From Massospora cicadina (taxonomy: Eukaryota > Entomophthoromycota > Entomophthoromycetes > Entomophthorales > Entomophthoraceae), in NCBI GenBank assembly GCA_022478985.1, contig JAKSZP010006706.1, positions 62,001 to 126,000 on the forward strand: 64,000 nt of DNA, read 5' to 3'. The position numbers and the translations under genes are program-made. The notes under the pieces are model-generated. The model saw only the letters and a list, made by a program, of their open reading frames with translations, searched no databases and was not told the DNA's origin. Positions 35,185-46,640 of this stretch are shown here, one piece after another (position 1 is the first letter of the stretch; each line of letters begins with the position of its first letter).

Positions 35185-35420
35185 GTGAGGTTTTCTGGGG
35201 AAATAGTGACCGCCAGTTTTTTATTTTTTTTCTATTCCACTGGTTTCTCTGGGGCGTTTTTGAACGTTTGAGGCCGCGGGCCTACCACCTGCTCCTCTTA
35301 CCTTACTTGCCCAACTGCTCCCTGACTTGGGCGCAGACTAATCTCCTCTGTGAGATTATCAGACTAGAATCAGACTTGAATTTAATAAGTTGCAAAAGTG
35401 ATTGCAACGAGAGAGAAAAG

Positions 35421-35453
35421 TTTGCTAACTGCTCCTAAACCTACACATTTAAA
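35421..35453. repeat. Right target duplication of the LINE
   Basis: It matches 30131-30162. Chromo-2 coding resumes just beyond it with a SIYPLT-type pre-RT motif. Confidence 0.72.
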
Positions 35454-36157
35454 GCCTCTTCCTCCCAGACAGTCAATGGGTAAATGGATAAGATATACGC
35501 ACCAGATCTACAGTGAACTTGAACACATAATTGAATTCAAATGATCAGGTAGTGCATTAGCTGAAGCTGCATCAAACGAAGATTCCAACCCCTCCAACCA
35601 GGAGGGTAGGGGAACCTTCACCAAGGGCTTTAGTAATGGGGCCAGACTGAGAGGATAAATTCTGGGCCAATGGGGCAAGTTGCCTTGAAAGTTGGCTTCC
35701 GCAAAAGGGACCACCAACCTGTGACCATTCTTCAAAGATAAGGATAGGGTATTTTCTTCAAGTTCGTCCTGACTTCAAACTTTCGCCACCATTCTAAGAC
35801 CCAAGATGATAGGGTACAAGAGATTTTTGATAGCTTGAAAGTGGTCAGTCAAATGATAGTTGACAACTTGATATTCCACTAAACCCCTAATTTTCAGTGT
35901 GGGAATGCCTTGGAAAGACCTCCTCTAACCATTCCACCTGGTATATAACTCAGCTTAAAGTAGTCGGCCAGGATTTGGTCCATAAAATTTTTAGAGGCTC
36001 CAGTATCCACCAAAATGGCAGTGCTGATCTTTCCTAAAGGGGATGAAAGGGTAGCAGTCAGTAGAAGATACCCCGAATGGTCTTTATATAAAGCAGAGAA
36101 CGCCAGAACTTCACCAACAAACACTATTTCAGGGTCTACCATTCCCCTAGGAAACAT
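35454..36157 (-). pseudogene. Protease and pre-RT linker of Chromo-2
   Basis: The protease frame 36157-35894 has AILVDTGASKNFM, an intact D-T-G. The frame 35735-35508 has LPSWLEGLESSFDAASANALP and D-H, the segment that in chromoviruses precedes the R/P-Y-D-H-x-I-D motif and the start of RT. The LINE target lies immediately after. Breaks near 35880 and 35740 separate the parts. Confidence 0.78.
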
Positions 36158-36812
36158 TTTTGAATCATAAAATGGGGAAAAATTTAACCACTCTTACTAC
36201 TGAGGCCACATATGCCCCCATATTTTCTGCTGGTGCATAAACATTTTCATACTTAAAAGTAATTTCTTTTCCTCCTCCTGTGTTCTGCGGATCATGGTAG
36301 GGGACAGGAGGGTTTTTTCATGCTTTATTCCATATACTGGAATGGGTTTTTCTTTAAAATCATAAGAAAAGAGACCTGCTCGGTAGTATTTGGAATAAAG
36401 ATGTTATAAAACTCCTTTTGAATCATGAATGACCCTATGCCGCTTTTGACAATGGGTTGAATGACGTGGTACAAGGCCAACACCACCAGGCCCTTCAGCA
36501 GCAATCCAACTGCACCATCCAAATGCAGTTCTGAGGAAATCACTATTTAGTGGTGTCAATTTTATTAAATTCAGTGGAAAGTCAGGGAATCACAACTTGC
36601 AGATTGTAAAGCATCCATGTCCACTGGGTACAAGCAAGAAGGGTAGGTACTTTCTGATCAGAGATAGCAAAAAATGCTGGTGTGCTCCAAACCTTGGCAA
36701 AGTGCACAACCAGGGGTGTACCCCAATGTGGCCGTGATCACCTGCTGGCTCCCATTGTGTGCACTTCACAAAAGTCCCACACAGAAAAAGTTAATGCATG
36801 TGATAGTAAGTG
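36158..36812 (-). other. Short leader of Chromo-2 without recognisable gag
   Basis: Only about 650 bp separate the priming site from the protease, against about 1 kb or more in Chromo-1. The one open frame (36543-36325) is leucine/valine-rich (GAVGLLLKGLVVLALYHV) and shows no capsid or CCHC motif. Gag is either deleted or decayed beyond recognition. Confidence 0.5.
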
Positions 36813-36821
36813 GTTGGTTGA
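36813..36821 (-). promoter_or_regulatory. Putative self-priming site of Chromo-2
   Basis: Four bases from the 5' LTR the minus strand reads TCAACCAAC. Its complement GTTGGTTGA is found on the transcript strand inside the same LTR (37215-37223), and with one change at 54636-54644. This is the Tf1/sushi-like arrangement seen in Chromo-1. Confidence 0.6.
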
Positions 36822-36825
36822 ATAA

Positions 36826-37690
36826 TGTAAGGAGAGTGTTTATAACTCTCCCGTTTCCAGCATGGCGGTGCATGGTGCACAGGGCCAACACTAGGAAACT
36901 AGTTGTTAATACTAAGAGTTATTAAAGCCCGGCAGAGGATGCTTAAACTATAATAATTTAGGACAAATAGGGTTATCAGGAAAGGGAAAACTCTAAAGGA
37001 AACAACACGGTGACTGAGGTTGTAGGGGGTAGGCGCCATAGGTTGTAGGGACCCTGGGTGGCCCAACAATGCATGGGCGGATAGATTCAGCATTGTCAAA
37101 ATTAAGTAGTTGATGTTAAGCAAACCTAATCAAGGAGGTTCATGCACAGGATTGTCCGCAATAACATAAATAAAAAACTTTGTACTAAATAAGGGATTTA
37201 TTTTAAGGGAGAAGTCAACCAACGGGAGATAGTGATCTTGACATAAGATATTTAAGGAATTTTGGGAAAATAATCAATTGAGGCAAGTGGGTCCCAGCTG
37301 AGGCGTGCCAATGGATGCACGCTTCCATTGGGCAATACTCTATACTGGTTAATTGACCAAACTCGGGTAATTGATTGTAGAAGCAGCTGACCTGAGCTCA
37401 AAATATCAAAAACCAAACAGGTTTCGGGACCCCATTCACCCAAAAAACCAAAATGAACCATTATTATTCGTAACAAAGCTAGTTTGTTTAATGCGCCTGC
37501 TATTATGCAGGGCCAAACTTCTCTAGCATTCCTGGGACCAACCTGGGCATACCTCGCCTCCACCCAGCGTTGATCCAAGGTATACTTGAGATCAGGGAGA
37601 ACATCCAAAATCACTTTCATGGCCTTTTGATATGCAGCTTTGTCCTTTGGATTGGTTCCCATGATCATGTCATTTTCTAGCCATGAAACA
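36826..37690 (-). repeat. 5' LTR of Chromo-2
   Basis: It starts TGTAAGGAGAG, ends CCATGAAACA, and aligns with 26435-27293. An open frame crosses its right boundary from B1 RT into the LTR; that fusion frame is accidental. Confidence 0.86.
37215..37256 (-). promoter_or_regulatory. Likely promoter and start of the Chromo-2 transcript
   Basis: A TATA-like TTAAATATCTTA (minus strand, about 37255-37244) lies about 25-30 nt upstream of GTTGGTTGA (37223-37215). The pair is conserved near 54636-54675 in the solo LTR. Confidence 0.55.
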
Positions 37691-39200
37691 TATCGTCCAT
37701 TCAAACACATCATCCTTTTTTGATAACTCTGACAGCGGTCCTCCAATACAACTAAAGTTGGGTATAGAGTGTCAGTAGTAGCTGACCATTTTATAAACAC
37801 ATGTATGTCGCACTTACTATTTGGCGTAGTCATTTTTTAGATAGCCTCTACCCTGGCTGATTGAGGCTTTAGCACAGTCGCATCTACTACAAACACTAGG
37901 TACTCCAGCTGATCCTTAAAGAAATGACATTAAGAGGCTTAATCTAGATATTGGCTTCTGCAAGTTGGTGGAAGACCTCCTCCAGGTGGGTCAGATGCTC
38001 GGAGAAAATATCTAAAAAGAAATTATTATTGTTAAGGTACACGAAAAGCATGACAGCTTCAGGTCACCAAGAATGATGTACATGGCCTGCTGGGACATAG
38101 ATGGGGTATTACATAGCACTTGAGGCATACAGGCTGGTTGGTAAAGCTTCTTGGACATACAATGGCGCATTTCTCCTTTTCCACCACGGGAAACTCAATT
38201 TGCCAATAACCAGATATTATATCCATCACTGAGAAGTGACGAGCTCCTCACAACCAATACAAGGCATTGTTAATTCATGGAAAAGGATATGAGTCATTTT
38301 TTGGTAATGCTGTTGAGTTTCTGGTAGTTTATTATTACCCAGTTGGTGCCATCTTTCTATTTGAAAATCAGAACAGGTGAAACCCACAAACTTTTTGATG
38401 GTTCAAGATTTCCTTGTTTGAGAAGCTTTTCAATCTCCTCAGTTACTACTTCCTCCACGGCCCTAGACCAGTGGATCAGCCGCTATCTGATGAGGGGTTG
38501 ATCCCCAGTGTTCACTTGATAGACCACTTCCCATGCGCACCCTAAATCATGGTTGTCAATGGAAAAGATTTTCAGGTATCTTTCAAATAAAGCTATTGCC
38601 TGATCTATCTGTGATTTCAATAACCTGGCTAAGTTTTTGCGTAGTACATTAACATTACACTGATCAGTGGTTCAAGGGTAGACCAAATTCATCCAGAGAC
38701 CCAAACTCTTGAACCTGAAGGACCTCCTCCACTGAGGACATTTGTAAAAACGCCACTATTTGGTGTTGGTGGACTTGTATGGGTTCATGCTGTAGGTTGT
38801 TATCGAAATCTTGATCCCCCCATGACCAAGGAGAATATATTCTGATCCCATGTGGGGCTCAAACCGTGACTGCTGATAAAGCCCAATGATCTCCTCATAA
38901 AGCCCAGCTGTCACTTCCACCTCTAACTCAATGTCTATTATTACTAGGTGTCTAGAGGGGATGGATACAGCTCTAGCAGCTCTGAGAGGCAGCCCTTAAA
39001 ATTCATATATCTGCTGGTGGAGGGCCCAGGTTTTGCCCTTTAGTCGATGGTAGTGCACTGGAATTACCCTGTCACTATAGAAAAAGTTGATATAACACAT
39101 TTGCACCGGATCCTTCAGCACTCCTCTGGAGGTAAATTAAATTGGGATCTGCTGCCCCAAAATTTCTAAGGTCTCTTCCGTCATATCAACAACCGCCCCA
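37691..39200 (-). pseudogene. Reverse transcriptase of B1
   Basis: From the right, broken minus-strand sequence matches the B2 pre-RT region, then RT fingers (about 38500-38250) and palm. The catalytic box at 38028-38039 reads YLNN, with both aspartates changed. The thumb ends with the connection segment at 37833-37691 (SKCDIHVF ... a FLGMVGYYxxFIPNFS-like stretch). The first frame of this segment runs by chance into the Chromo-2 LTR. Confidence 0.78.
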
Positions 39201-41340
39201 TAGTGTCACATGAAAGTGGTTCCAATTAACAGGTCATTATTACCGTTCAGTGACACTATCTCTGAGGCTACCACAACAATTGAACCAAACAACAACAGAA
39301 GTACACTGTACGCTCACTCAGAGATTGTATTTTCCGCTCCAGCGGTTCCATGCACCATATTGTGGTCCACATCAGTTTTGTGTCAGCTTCACCACAACTT
39401 GGTGGAAACAATGTTGAATGGAGCGCCCATATCTATTATAGCGCGAACCCAAGTTTTTGCTACAACAATGTCACAGTATATACATTCAGAATAAGAAGAA
39501 TATTGACTTTTTAACACGTGGACATTTAAGATGTCTCATTTTTCAAGAAAGCTGGTAATCCCCTCACTGACGTTGGGAAACTCTTAGACGATAACATCTA
39601 CTGGAAGAGCAACATTTTCACCATTCAGGGAATGGCCATCAGCGGCGGAATCTAGCCTGTCTGAAGAAGCTTTATCAAACATTTGGCAGGCGTAAGGCTT
39701 TGGTTGCTCTGGAGTCCTTCTTCCGCTGCAATCTGAGCTTGTTCCCATGTCAGTACATTTACTCTTCTGACTGGCTTATGATATAAAGTCCTGTTGTCAT
39801 ATTGAGTGACATTAGCTGAAAATAGTACAAATTGGTTCAGGTGGGACGTCTGGGGTTGGAATAGCGGAGATATAGAGTCCTGTATTCACTTTGCTACATT
39901 ATTTCCCTTGGTAGGATTGGTCCTAGTGTATATAGTGGACATGACGGTTGGGGAAACTTTAAGCCAGATGACCAGGGTGGCTGCATCTAAAACAATTCAC
40001 CACATAGGATCCACATCATTGGTTCTCATAGAAATTCCAGGCCAATAATTTTGTTGATGTTTGGCGTAATCAGGGCCATGTTGGTAGGGCAATTGCTGAT
40101 GTTTAGCGTAATTAGGGCCATATTGGTAGTTAAGCTGCTTACAATTTCCTAAGAAGGAACAGAGAGGAAGTCATACTGATGGGGTAAAACGACCTTGGGT
40201 GGGCGCGTGATTACAATAAGGCTGGGGGTCACTAGGCAGAATTGGTACAGGATGGATGGATTTCCCTGAATAAGAGGGTCCAGCTATGGCGGTGGTGTAT
40301 TTCCGCTCTGTATTGGGGGGAGTGAAGTTACAGATATTCCCTGCAAGAACTGAATAATTTTGATTAGGGGACGTCGTTGTCCAGTATTAGAGAAATGACA
40401 TTGTGAAGCGCATGGTTTGGCTTCACTGCGGAGGTCATTGCAATGCACATGTTGGCTTCTGGTAAATAGCCTGTCCCAATTCACGTGAGCTTCCACCATA
40501 AATTGGTCAGGAACTCTGTGAGGGTCTCATTATTTTGTAATGTAATGGTCAGAAACTCAGCTTTAGGATGCGCCATCTTTGAAGTACCACCAAACAACTG
40601 CAACACAGTTTACTTAATTTCATGGTAATTAACAGAAATGCTTGGAAGGTAGCAGGTAACTTGGTCGTCACTTCCAACGTCCAAGGCAGATATCCATAGT
40701 TTAGCCTTCTGCTGATCAGAGGCTCCTTCTACTGCAGATTCAATTTTTTGAAGAACCCATGAATTTTTCCATTGCAGTCAAATGGGGGTAGCTTTTTCAA
40801 TGCAGACCTCATCCTCCCACTAATAACTGAGAGCCTTGGTAGTGCATTGCGGATTTGTATGTGACCCATACCTGGAATCTTGAGGAGGGCAGGCTCAAAA
40901 GTCCCAGATGCTATTGGGGTAGTTTAGGGCTCTTCAGCGGGAAGGATGGCCATTACGCTAGTTGCATATAAGAGTAAAAAGATCCTTCCCAATCGCCCCC
41001 TTGTTCTTCTGCTTCCAAATGGGGATGAGGCAAGTAAAAGGTAGGCGTTAATTTCTGCTCCATGAAGTGTAAACACTCAGTAGTTTCATCCAGTTGATTG
41101 ACGAGCTGCCTGTTCTGCTGTTCAACTATTCACAGCTGACTAGATGCACTATCATGTTGAGTTATTACTTCATCACGCTCCTGAAGGATATCCTCCTGCT
41201 TTTTAAAAACGGCGTTCACAGTAAGTTTGATTTTCATGGTCTCAGCCAGCGCAGTTGTTTGGTATGATTCCCCTAGGATGAAGACCATGATCGTGGATCG
41301 GAGTTTTTGGTTGATATTGGTGGTTGTTCAATGGGCCCCC
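39201..41340 (-). pseudogene. gag and protease of B1
   Basis: Minus-strand order: primer-binding site GTGGTGCTTACTACAGGGGG (about 41355-41336); a coiled-coil stretch near 41215-41050 (KKQEDILQERDEVITQH ... QNRQLVNQLDE); capsid with VEAHVNWDRLF near 40499-40450; a zinc-knuckle start CFRCSHPGHLA near 39995-39960; and protease near 39445-39400 with IIDMGAPFNIVSTK, DMG for DTG. All frames are interrupted. It corresponds to the better-preserved B2 gag but lacks its long extension. Confidence 0.72.
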
Positions 41341-41355
41341 TGTAGTAAGCACCAC

Positions 41356-41918
41356 TGTTATAACTTCAGTGGAATTGTTGAGATACGCCAGGGAATTTTG
41401 CACAGGGTCAAACTCACTGAGCAATCAGACAGATGATATAAAGATTGTCATCCCTCAGATACACTTAAAAATATAATAAAATATGGAGCTATTGCCCCAG
41501 AGGACACTTTAATTACTTAATTTAATATTTACTGCAGATCCTTGCTGTTCCACTTGCTCTAACTACTAACAACTTTTTTTTCTATATTCTTCTCATCTTG
41601 ATTATATCTCAGCAACTTTATGTGATACCATTTTCTCAACTTGATAATCAGTTCCGCCGTATCTTAATAGTTCTGGCAGAGTATGGTATTCAATTCTTCA
41701 TTGCCTTAGTTCAATGTGATTGTACTCAATGCTTATAAAATGTTCATATTGCCTGATTACCCTTTTTGAAGGCAATCCAATAGTAATCCTAATCTGACCC
41801 AAAATCGCCTCAACTCAAGGCGCTTGAATAATAGTACCTAATATTATGGTCAGTGGATTCTCCCAAATCCGCCGTAGCTATTTCAGGCTTATTGTCCAGT
41901 CATATCAGAATCTCAACA
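41356..41918 (-). repeat. 5' LTR of B1
   Basis: It spans TGTTATAAC to CTCAACA (TGTTGAG in element orientation) and aligns with 16868-17424. It shares the GCGCCTTGA...GGC-ATTTTGGGT block with the B3 LTRs, so B1 and B3 are related families. Confidence 0.84.
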
Positions 41919-44900
41919 GTATGAAAGCCTCTTTTTCAGGCTGAAAAGTTAAAGTTTTGGGCTACTTTTGATTTTGCTCTACCTATACCTGAACGCAATA
42001 ATTATTTATTCATTGAGACTATTTTGATGATATAATTTAAAAGCTTCTAGGTAAGATCTACTTGATTAAAGCCTTTAAGTTACTTGCATGCTAAGGATAT
42101 ACCATTCTATATGAGAAGGCCTTACAGTTCATCCACACTGGCCAGTAACAAGTTAGTCATGGGGATGGAACCCAACCTTTGCTCATTGTACATCCTACCC
42201 TTCATAACCTCCTTAAACTCATGGGATTACACATCAGGAGGTGCTTTGGCAACTGGGTCCAGTGGAAAAACGTAACACTGAAATTAGCAATTATATAAAG
42301 CTGTCTCTGCATTTGCCTGCAATAAAAAGGAGGTAATAAAAGATAAGGAAGCCTCATCAAAATTGCATAAAGTTTTATTTATAGACTCTGGAATTACTGG
42401 TATTTGGATAACCAATTAACTTATCATCTGAAACATGCTGTAGCCAAAGTATGAAAGAACATGAAATTATCCTTCACAGAGTTCACTAAAAATCTGAACC
42501 CATGAATCAGCCTGGTTATAACAGGTTCTTTTATAAGGCATCAATTAATGAATTACAATGATAAATTGAAGAGTTATTTTAATTGGAAGAAAAACAGGGG
42601 TCTATGGATCCAAGGGGCCTGAACGACTCCATGGTTCAGCTATATCCGACGTTTTAGAGGGGCTCAGGGCCCACAAGGTCCTGAAGGACCTGGAGGATTA
42701 ATCAAGCGAAAGGGCCACAAGGCCCCCTTGGACCTCATGGGTCACAGCCTCTTGTTCCAAGGATGCTGATAGTACCATAAATGTGAGAACTGAAGATAAT
42801 TTAGTCCTTGCATAAACAAGTAGAAGAAATAATCTGAGGGTGTGGTGTCCATCCTGATGAAATCCATATCTAACAAAAATCTTACCCTAGATTTCTTAAG
42901 GAAAATAGATAATTTGGATGAATTCCCCAAGCTCACTAATAACCCCTTTATCAAATATAGCAAACATGTTCTGGCCTCAAAGTTTGAGTTAAAAGTTGTA
43001 CAGTCCAACTATAGAACAAACAAGTTAAGCTAATGGCCAACAGCACAGATTAAGAAGAATGCCAATGCAGATTCCCCTGACTGGATCTGGAACAAATTAC
43101 GGGATTAAACGAATAGAGTACAAAGACAACTTGATCAAATAGCCCTCAAGTGTATGCGGAAACATTATCCTCTAAGCAATGTTAAAATGAAGCACTAGTC
43201 ATTAATACTCTTTGTGCTCCTAGGGCTCTAGTATAACTCTCAGCTCTAAGTAGAAGAAATTATATGGCAAGAAAGTATTTATTTGTTCTTAAATGCTTAT
43301 GTGAATGCAATGAAGGAATCTAACAATGGACATAAAGTGCAGCATATTCATTCTTGTCTCTTTATGATGTTAAAGAAATAATGAACCCTCGTTTAAGAGA
43401 CTGTCAAACCTGAGCGCAAGTCAACACTACCCTAATCCAGAAGTTTGTAAGCAATCAAACTCTTTTAAGTTAGAACAAGCCCTATGGAGATTTGTCTTAA
43501 CAAGGGATAAAGTCCAGTTGAAATTTCTAGATGTATCTACGAATGTGCTCAGCCTTTAATCACTAATAGCTGTATCACTTTGGATGACGTTACTACATTT
43601 ATTATTTCTTCCCTTGAGCCGTGTCCTGACGTCCAGTTATACAATAATGGGCTTATGAGGAATTTATTAAGCATCAGAGATATTAAAGAAGCCCTGAAAA
43701 GATTTCCCCTTATACACTAAACAAGTTCATACTGCTTTTAGACCACCATATTGACCTCAAGTACATGGTACAAAAGAAAAGGATAAATAAAAATTATCCT
43801 GATTTTATTTCAAGGGGGAAGGCACATCGTTAGTATGCTGGTGACTTCATGCTTAGGAGGTGGAAAAGAGTTAACGGGATGAAAAAAGTCTCTATGTGAT
43901 GCCAATTCTAACATGCCTCTACTTAATACTGCTTCTTTGGTTTCTTTGTCTAAAAGAACTTCCTCAATAATATCCTGAAAAATAAATTGTTTACTTATGA
44001 CAATAAAGACCTTAACACAGCTTATTCTTCTTATTTGTCACCCACTTCTAAGACCTATAACCCCACGCTGCCTTGACAGGTTGTAATTTGGCTACTAAGG
44101 TCACATATACAATTCCTCAAATTCTTATGCTTGAATTCATCAATTGCGGGTTTATTATAGATTTGTAAGTATCCATAATGATAAGAATCAAGATTGGTCG
44201 CACTTTTTTGCATTATTTGGAGTTTGGAACCACTGGACCACAATGCACATAATTTATTGGGGCTATAATTTGCGTTCTATCTAATATGGTTATTTTACTC
44301 TTATTTACATCTGCTGTACACTTGACAACCCTAGTTAAGAGATGTTGCTAAAAACCCAATTACTAAAGGAATACAATGCTTTGGTTCACTGCGGTGAGGG
44401 AAATTTATCCAAATTAGGCATTTTGTCCTTTCAATTTTCAATAAACAAAGATTATCAAAGATGGCATGAAGGCCCAAACCTGTCTATTGGAGAAGGAAGA
44501 AAAGATCAATGAATTTAGATACCATATTTGAAATCCTTGTGCAGCTACAACCTTATGTAGTTGATGAAACATATTGATGCCTTTAATTTCTCAAAATCAA
44601 AGTAAATACCCATAAGATTGCAAGTCTAAGTCAACTATAGTGTTTACATTAATAACCCCCTGTTAGCTTAAGAAAAAGTTAATAAGCCAACAACCTCTCA
44701 ATAAAGAAAATCCAAACTTTCCCAGGTGTTCTTGACCCTAAGTTGTTGGACCCATCTCAATGCTCTAGAAAATCAATTGACAATCCACGCATGGTGGGAC
44801 CTAGCACACCTATAGCCTACTTATTCCATTACCAATAGATGAGTCTATTGAAGTTTATAACTTTGGAAGCCTTTGTAATTTTAGACTGGAGGCATCTCCC

Positions 44901-44983
44901 ACTGTAGCCCTGATTAAGGTTTTAATAGAAAAGGTTAAATAACAAACTAAGAATAAGGTTAGTGAGTCAAAGTATATGATGAT
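41919..44983 (+). pseudogene. Relic of element G: gag and protease region
   Basis: AT-rich, heavily mutated DNA between B1 and B3. Near 44130-44330 one frame (with stops) reads EFINCGFIIDL ... LEFGTTGPQC, which aligns with the A1 protease (PILDTGSLVNV ... QEFGTASPNN); the D-T-G is now N-C-G. The preceding 1.5 kb, with short open pieces such as 42842-43033, should be gag but shows no motif I can name. The stretch also contains a Gly-X-Y segment at 42598-42746. The reading direction agrees with G sequence at 50.9 and 59.4 kb. Confidence 0.5.
42598..42746 (+). other. Collagen-like Gly-X-Y stretch
   Basis: Two short + frames show glycine at every third residue: GVYGSKGPE, then GAQGPQGPEGPGG, then after a one-base shift KGPQGPLGPHGSQP. 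About 40 residues keep the register with imperfections. It lies in the presumed leader or gag of element G. It could be a Gag linker or a captured fragment. Confidence 0.45.
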
Positions 44984-45483
44984 TGTCACGATTCTGAAAT
45001 GAATAGATGATAAGCCCTAAGTTGTGATGGCAGAATGGATTGGATCCATCGAGTTTACTATTAGTAACAATTTATTTAAGCACCTCAAAGTAAGGCAATA
45101 TTGGGTTGTTGGGGAATCACCTCAAATTAAGTGGTCATGAACTTACCAAATGAAGAATCAATTGAACCAATAAGATAAGGCGAATCAAATTACTAAGCCA
45201 TAAAAGTGGTAGCAACCAAAGTCGCTATAATATAGATGAGACGAGACAATTAAGAGGGGGAGGTTGTTAATAAGTTAAAAAGAGCAAAACAGCGAGGATA
45301 CTCTGTGTTTAGTATATTAAATAAAGAGTATAGTGGGAGCAAGAGCTCCATATTATTTTATTAGTTTATTTTGTTGTTTCAAAGGGCAACGATTGTCATA
45401 TCATTAGGCCTATTGCTCAATGGGCCAAACCCTGTTCAGAAACCCTCATGGAATATCTTAGCGATTCCACCAATTTTATAACA
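44984..45483 (+). repeat. 5' LTR of B3
   Basis: It is TGTCACG to ATAACA and aligns with 50427-50920. The primer-binding site TGGTGCTCAATACAGGGG follows at 45485-45502. Confidence 0.92.
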
Positions 45484-45484
45484 G

Positions 45485-46640
45485 TGGTGCTCAATACAGG
45501 GGACCCATTGATCAATCACAATACCAACAACATTGCTCAGTTGCTGGCCATGTCCTATCAGGCTTTCTCTGGCAAGGAGTCTTTTCAAGACACCACAACC
45601 ATTGAATATGCAGAGCTTAAGCTTGCCTTGGGTGCTGGCTCCAGTGGAAGAAGAAGTTTCTACAGGAGATTTATATAGATAAGCTGCCTCCATTTGATCA
45701 CAATGGGAACATCCATAGATTTTTTAAGCGATTTGAGTTTGCAGTAAAAGGAGCTTCAGATTGACAAAAAGCCAAATTATTAATATCAACCTTGGATGTC
45801 AAAAGCGCTGACCAAGTTACTTACTATCTTCCCACCAGTTCCGCTCCCTATCAAAAGTAAAAGAAACTGTGTTGTGGTTATTTGGAGGTACTATGAAAAT
45901 GGCACAGAAGAAGGCCAAGTTCTTAATCATTTAATTTCGTCATAATGAGACCCTCACTGCATTTGCTGATTGCTTTATGGTAGAAGCCCATGTGTTAATT
46001 GGTGAAGGAATTTTAACTGAATCAGATGTATGCATAGCATTGACCTCCACTGTGAAACCATACCGTGAGCTTTTCAATACCATGGCTCCATATTTAGAAG
46101 TTGGTATACCTTTGTTTAAACTCATTTAAATCTTGCGCCGGTTATCCACTACCTTCCTTCCACCCAAAATAGAGCGGAACCTTATCCTCTCCGCTGCTAG
46201 ACCTTCTTATTTGGGGAATTTATCTCTTCCAGTTCAGCGTCCGTTTAGTAACCCCAAGCCTTATTATCACTACACGCCTCCTCTCAAACAGAGTTGCCAC
46301 CAGCAGTGTAGCTATTAGAAAGGTCTGTTTACACTGCTCAACCCCAGCCTAACTTTTGGGGTGGCCATTTCACAACAATCATGGACGCAGATCTTATAGG
46401 ATCAATTGTTTTTTGTGCAGTTGCTCTGAGCACTTGACAAGAAGTTGTCTTCATCGTCAGGTTCAATCCTTACCACAGGAACAGTACAATCAGGGAAAAG
46501 TCAGAACGGAGTAGAGATGGGACTCTCTACTTCCTCTATTCTAACTCAAAACGTCCCACTTGAACCTATCCCAGTACATCCAGTGAAAGTTTTCCAGTAT
46601 GACGATGCCTTTCTATATCAGAAGCCAGGTGGGGGGTGAA
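45485..46640 (+). pseudogene. gag of B3
   Basis: The leader frame 45448-45678 runs across the primer site. The capsid follows with FKRFEFAVKGASD, STLDVKSADQVTYYLP, MAQKKAKFL and FMVEAHVLIGEGILTESDV. A zinc knuckle CFLCSCSEHLTRSC (C-x2-C-x4-H-x4-C) lies near 46405-46450. Stops and shifts separate the parts. Confidence 0.75.

Larger units (their letters stand above)
30163..35420 (-). mobile_element. Non-LTR retrotransposon (LINE, Tad1/L1-like)
   Basis: About 5.26 kb on the minus strand, apparently full length. ORF1 carries a CCHC knuckle and ORF2 an APE endonuclease, reverse transcriptase and C-terminal zinc finger. It is bracketed by ~32 bp duplications of Chromo-2 RT sequence (30131-30162 and 35421-35453). 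The 3' end has no poly(A) run. It is noticeably GC-richer than the surrounding LTR elements, and its frames hold only a handful of breaks, so it is among the youngest insertions. The clade call rests on domain order and motifs only; Tad1-type elements of fungi fit best. Confidence 0.87.
26435..37690 (-). mobile_element. Chromovirus Chromo-2 (contains the LINE)
   Basis: Two same-orientation LTRs (26435-27293 and 36826-37690, 859 and 865 bp) enclose, on the minus strand, protease (35.9-36.2 kb), RT (30.1-29.6 kb), RNase H, integrase with GPY/F, and a chromodomain (27.6-27.4 kb). B1 RNase H borders the left LTR and B1 RT borders the right LTR, so the whole block is one insertion in B1. Flanks CAACG and TATCG match at only three of five bases. 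The LINE at 30163-35420 splits pol. RT retains YMDD. A clear gag is missing. It belongs to a different chromovirus family from Chromo-1; a solo LTR of this family lies at 54211-55104. Confidence 0.87.
16868..41918 (-). mobile_element. Ty3/Gypsy retrotransposon B1 (split by B2 and Chromo-2)
   Basis: Minus-strand LTRs of about 557 and 563 bp at 16868-17424 and 41356-41918 align with each other. Outside bases ATATG (16863-16867) and GTATG (41919-41923) match at four of five. Reading leftward from 41.3 kb gives gag, protease and RT (41.3-37.7 kb), a break filled by Chromo-2, RNase H (26434-26100), a break filled by B2, the end of RNase H and then integrase (18786-17454). Both joins are continuous with B3 as template: NLKE|PEG at B2 and the WTE region at Chromo-2. 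Without insertions it is about 6.5 kb. RT reads YLNN, so it is inactive. Confidence 0.87.

Noticed and set aside
26435..37690. Two independent solo LTRs flanking unrelated sequence
   Set aside because: B1 coding borders the outer sides of both and a chromovirus interior lies between them in the same orientation, so they are the LTR pair of one element.
37252..37833. A 193-codon minus-strand gene
   Set aside because: The first third is B1 RT connection sequence and the rest is Chromo-2 LTR. The frame is an accidental fusion across an insertion boundary.
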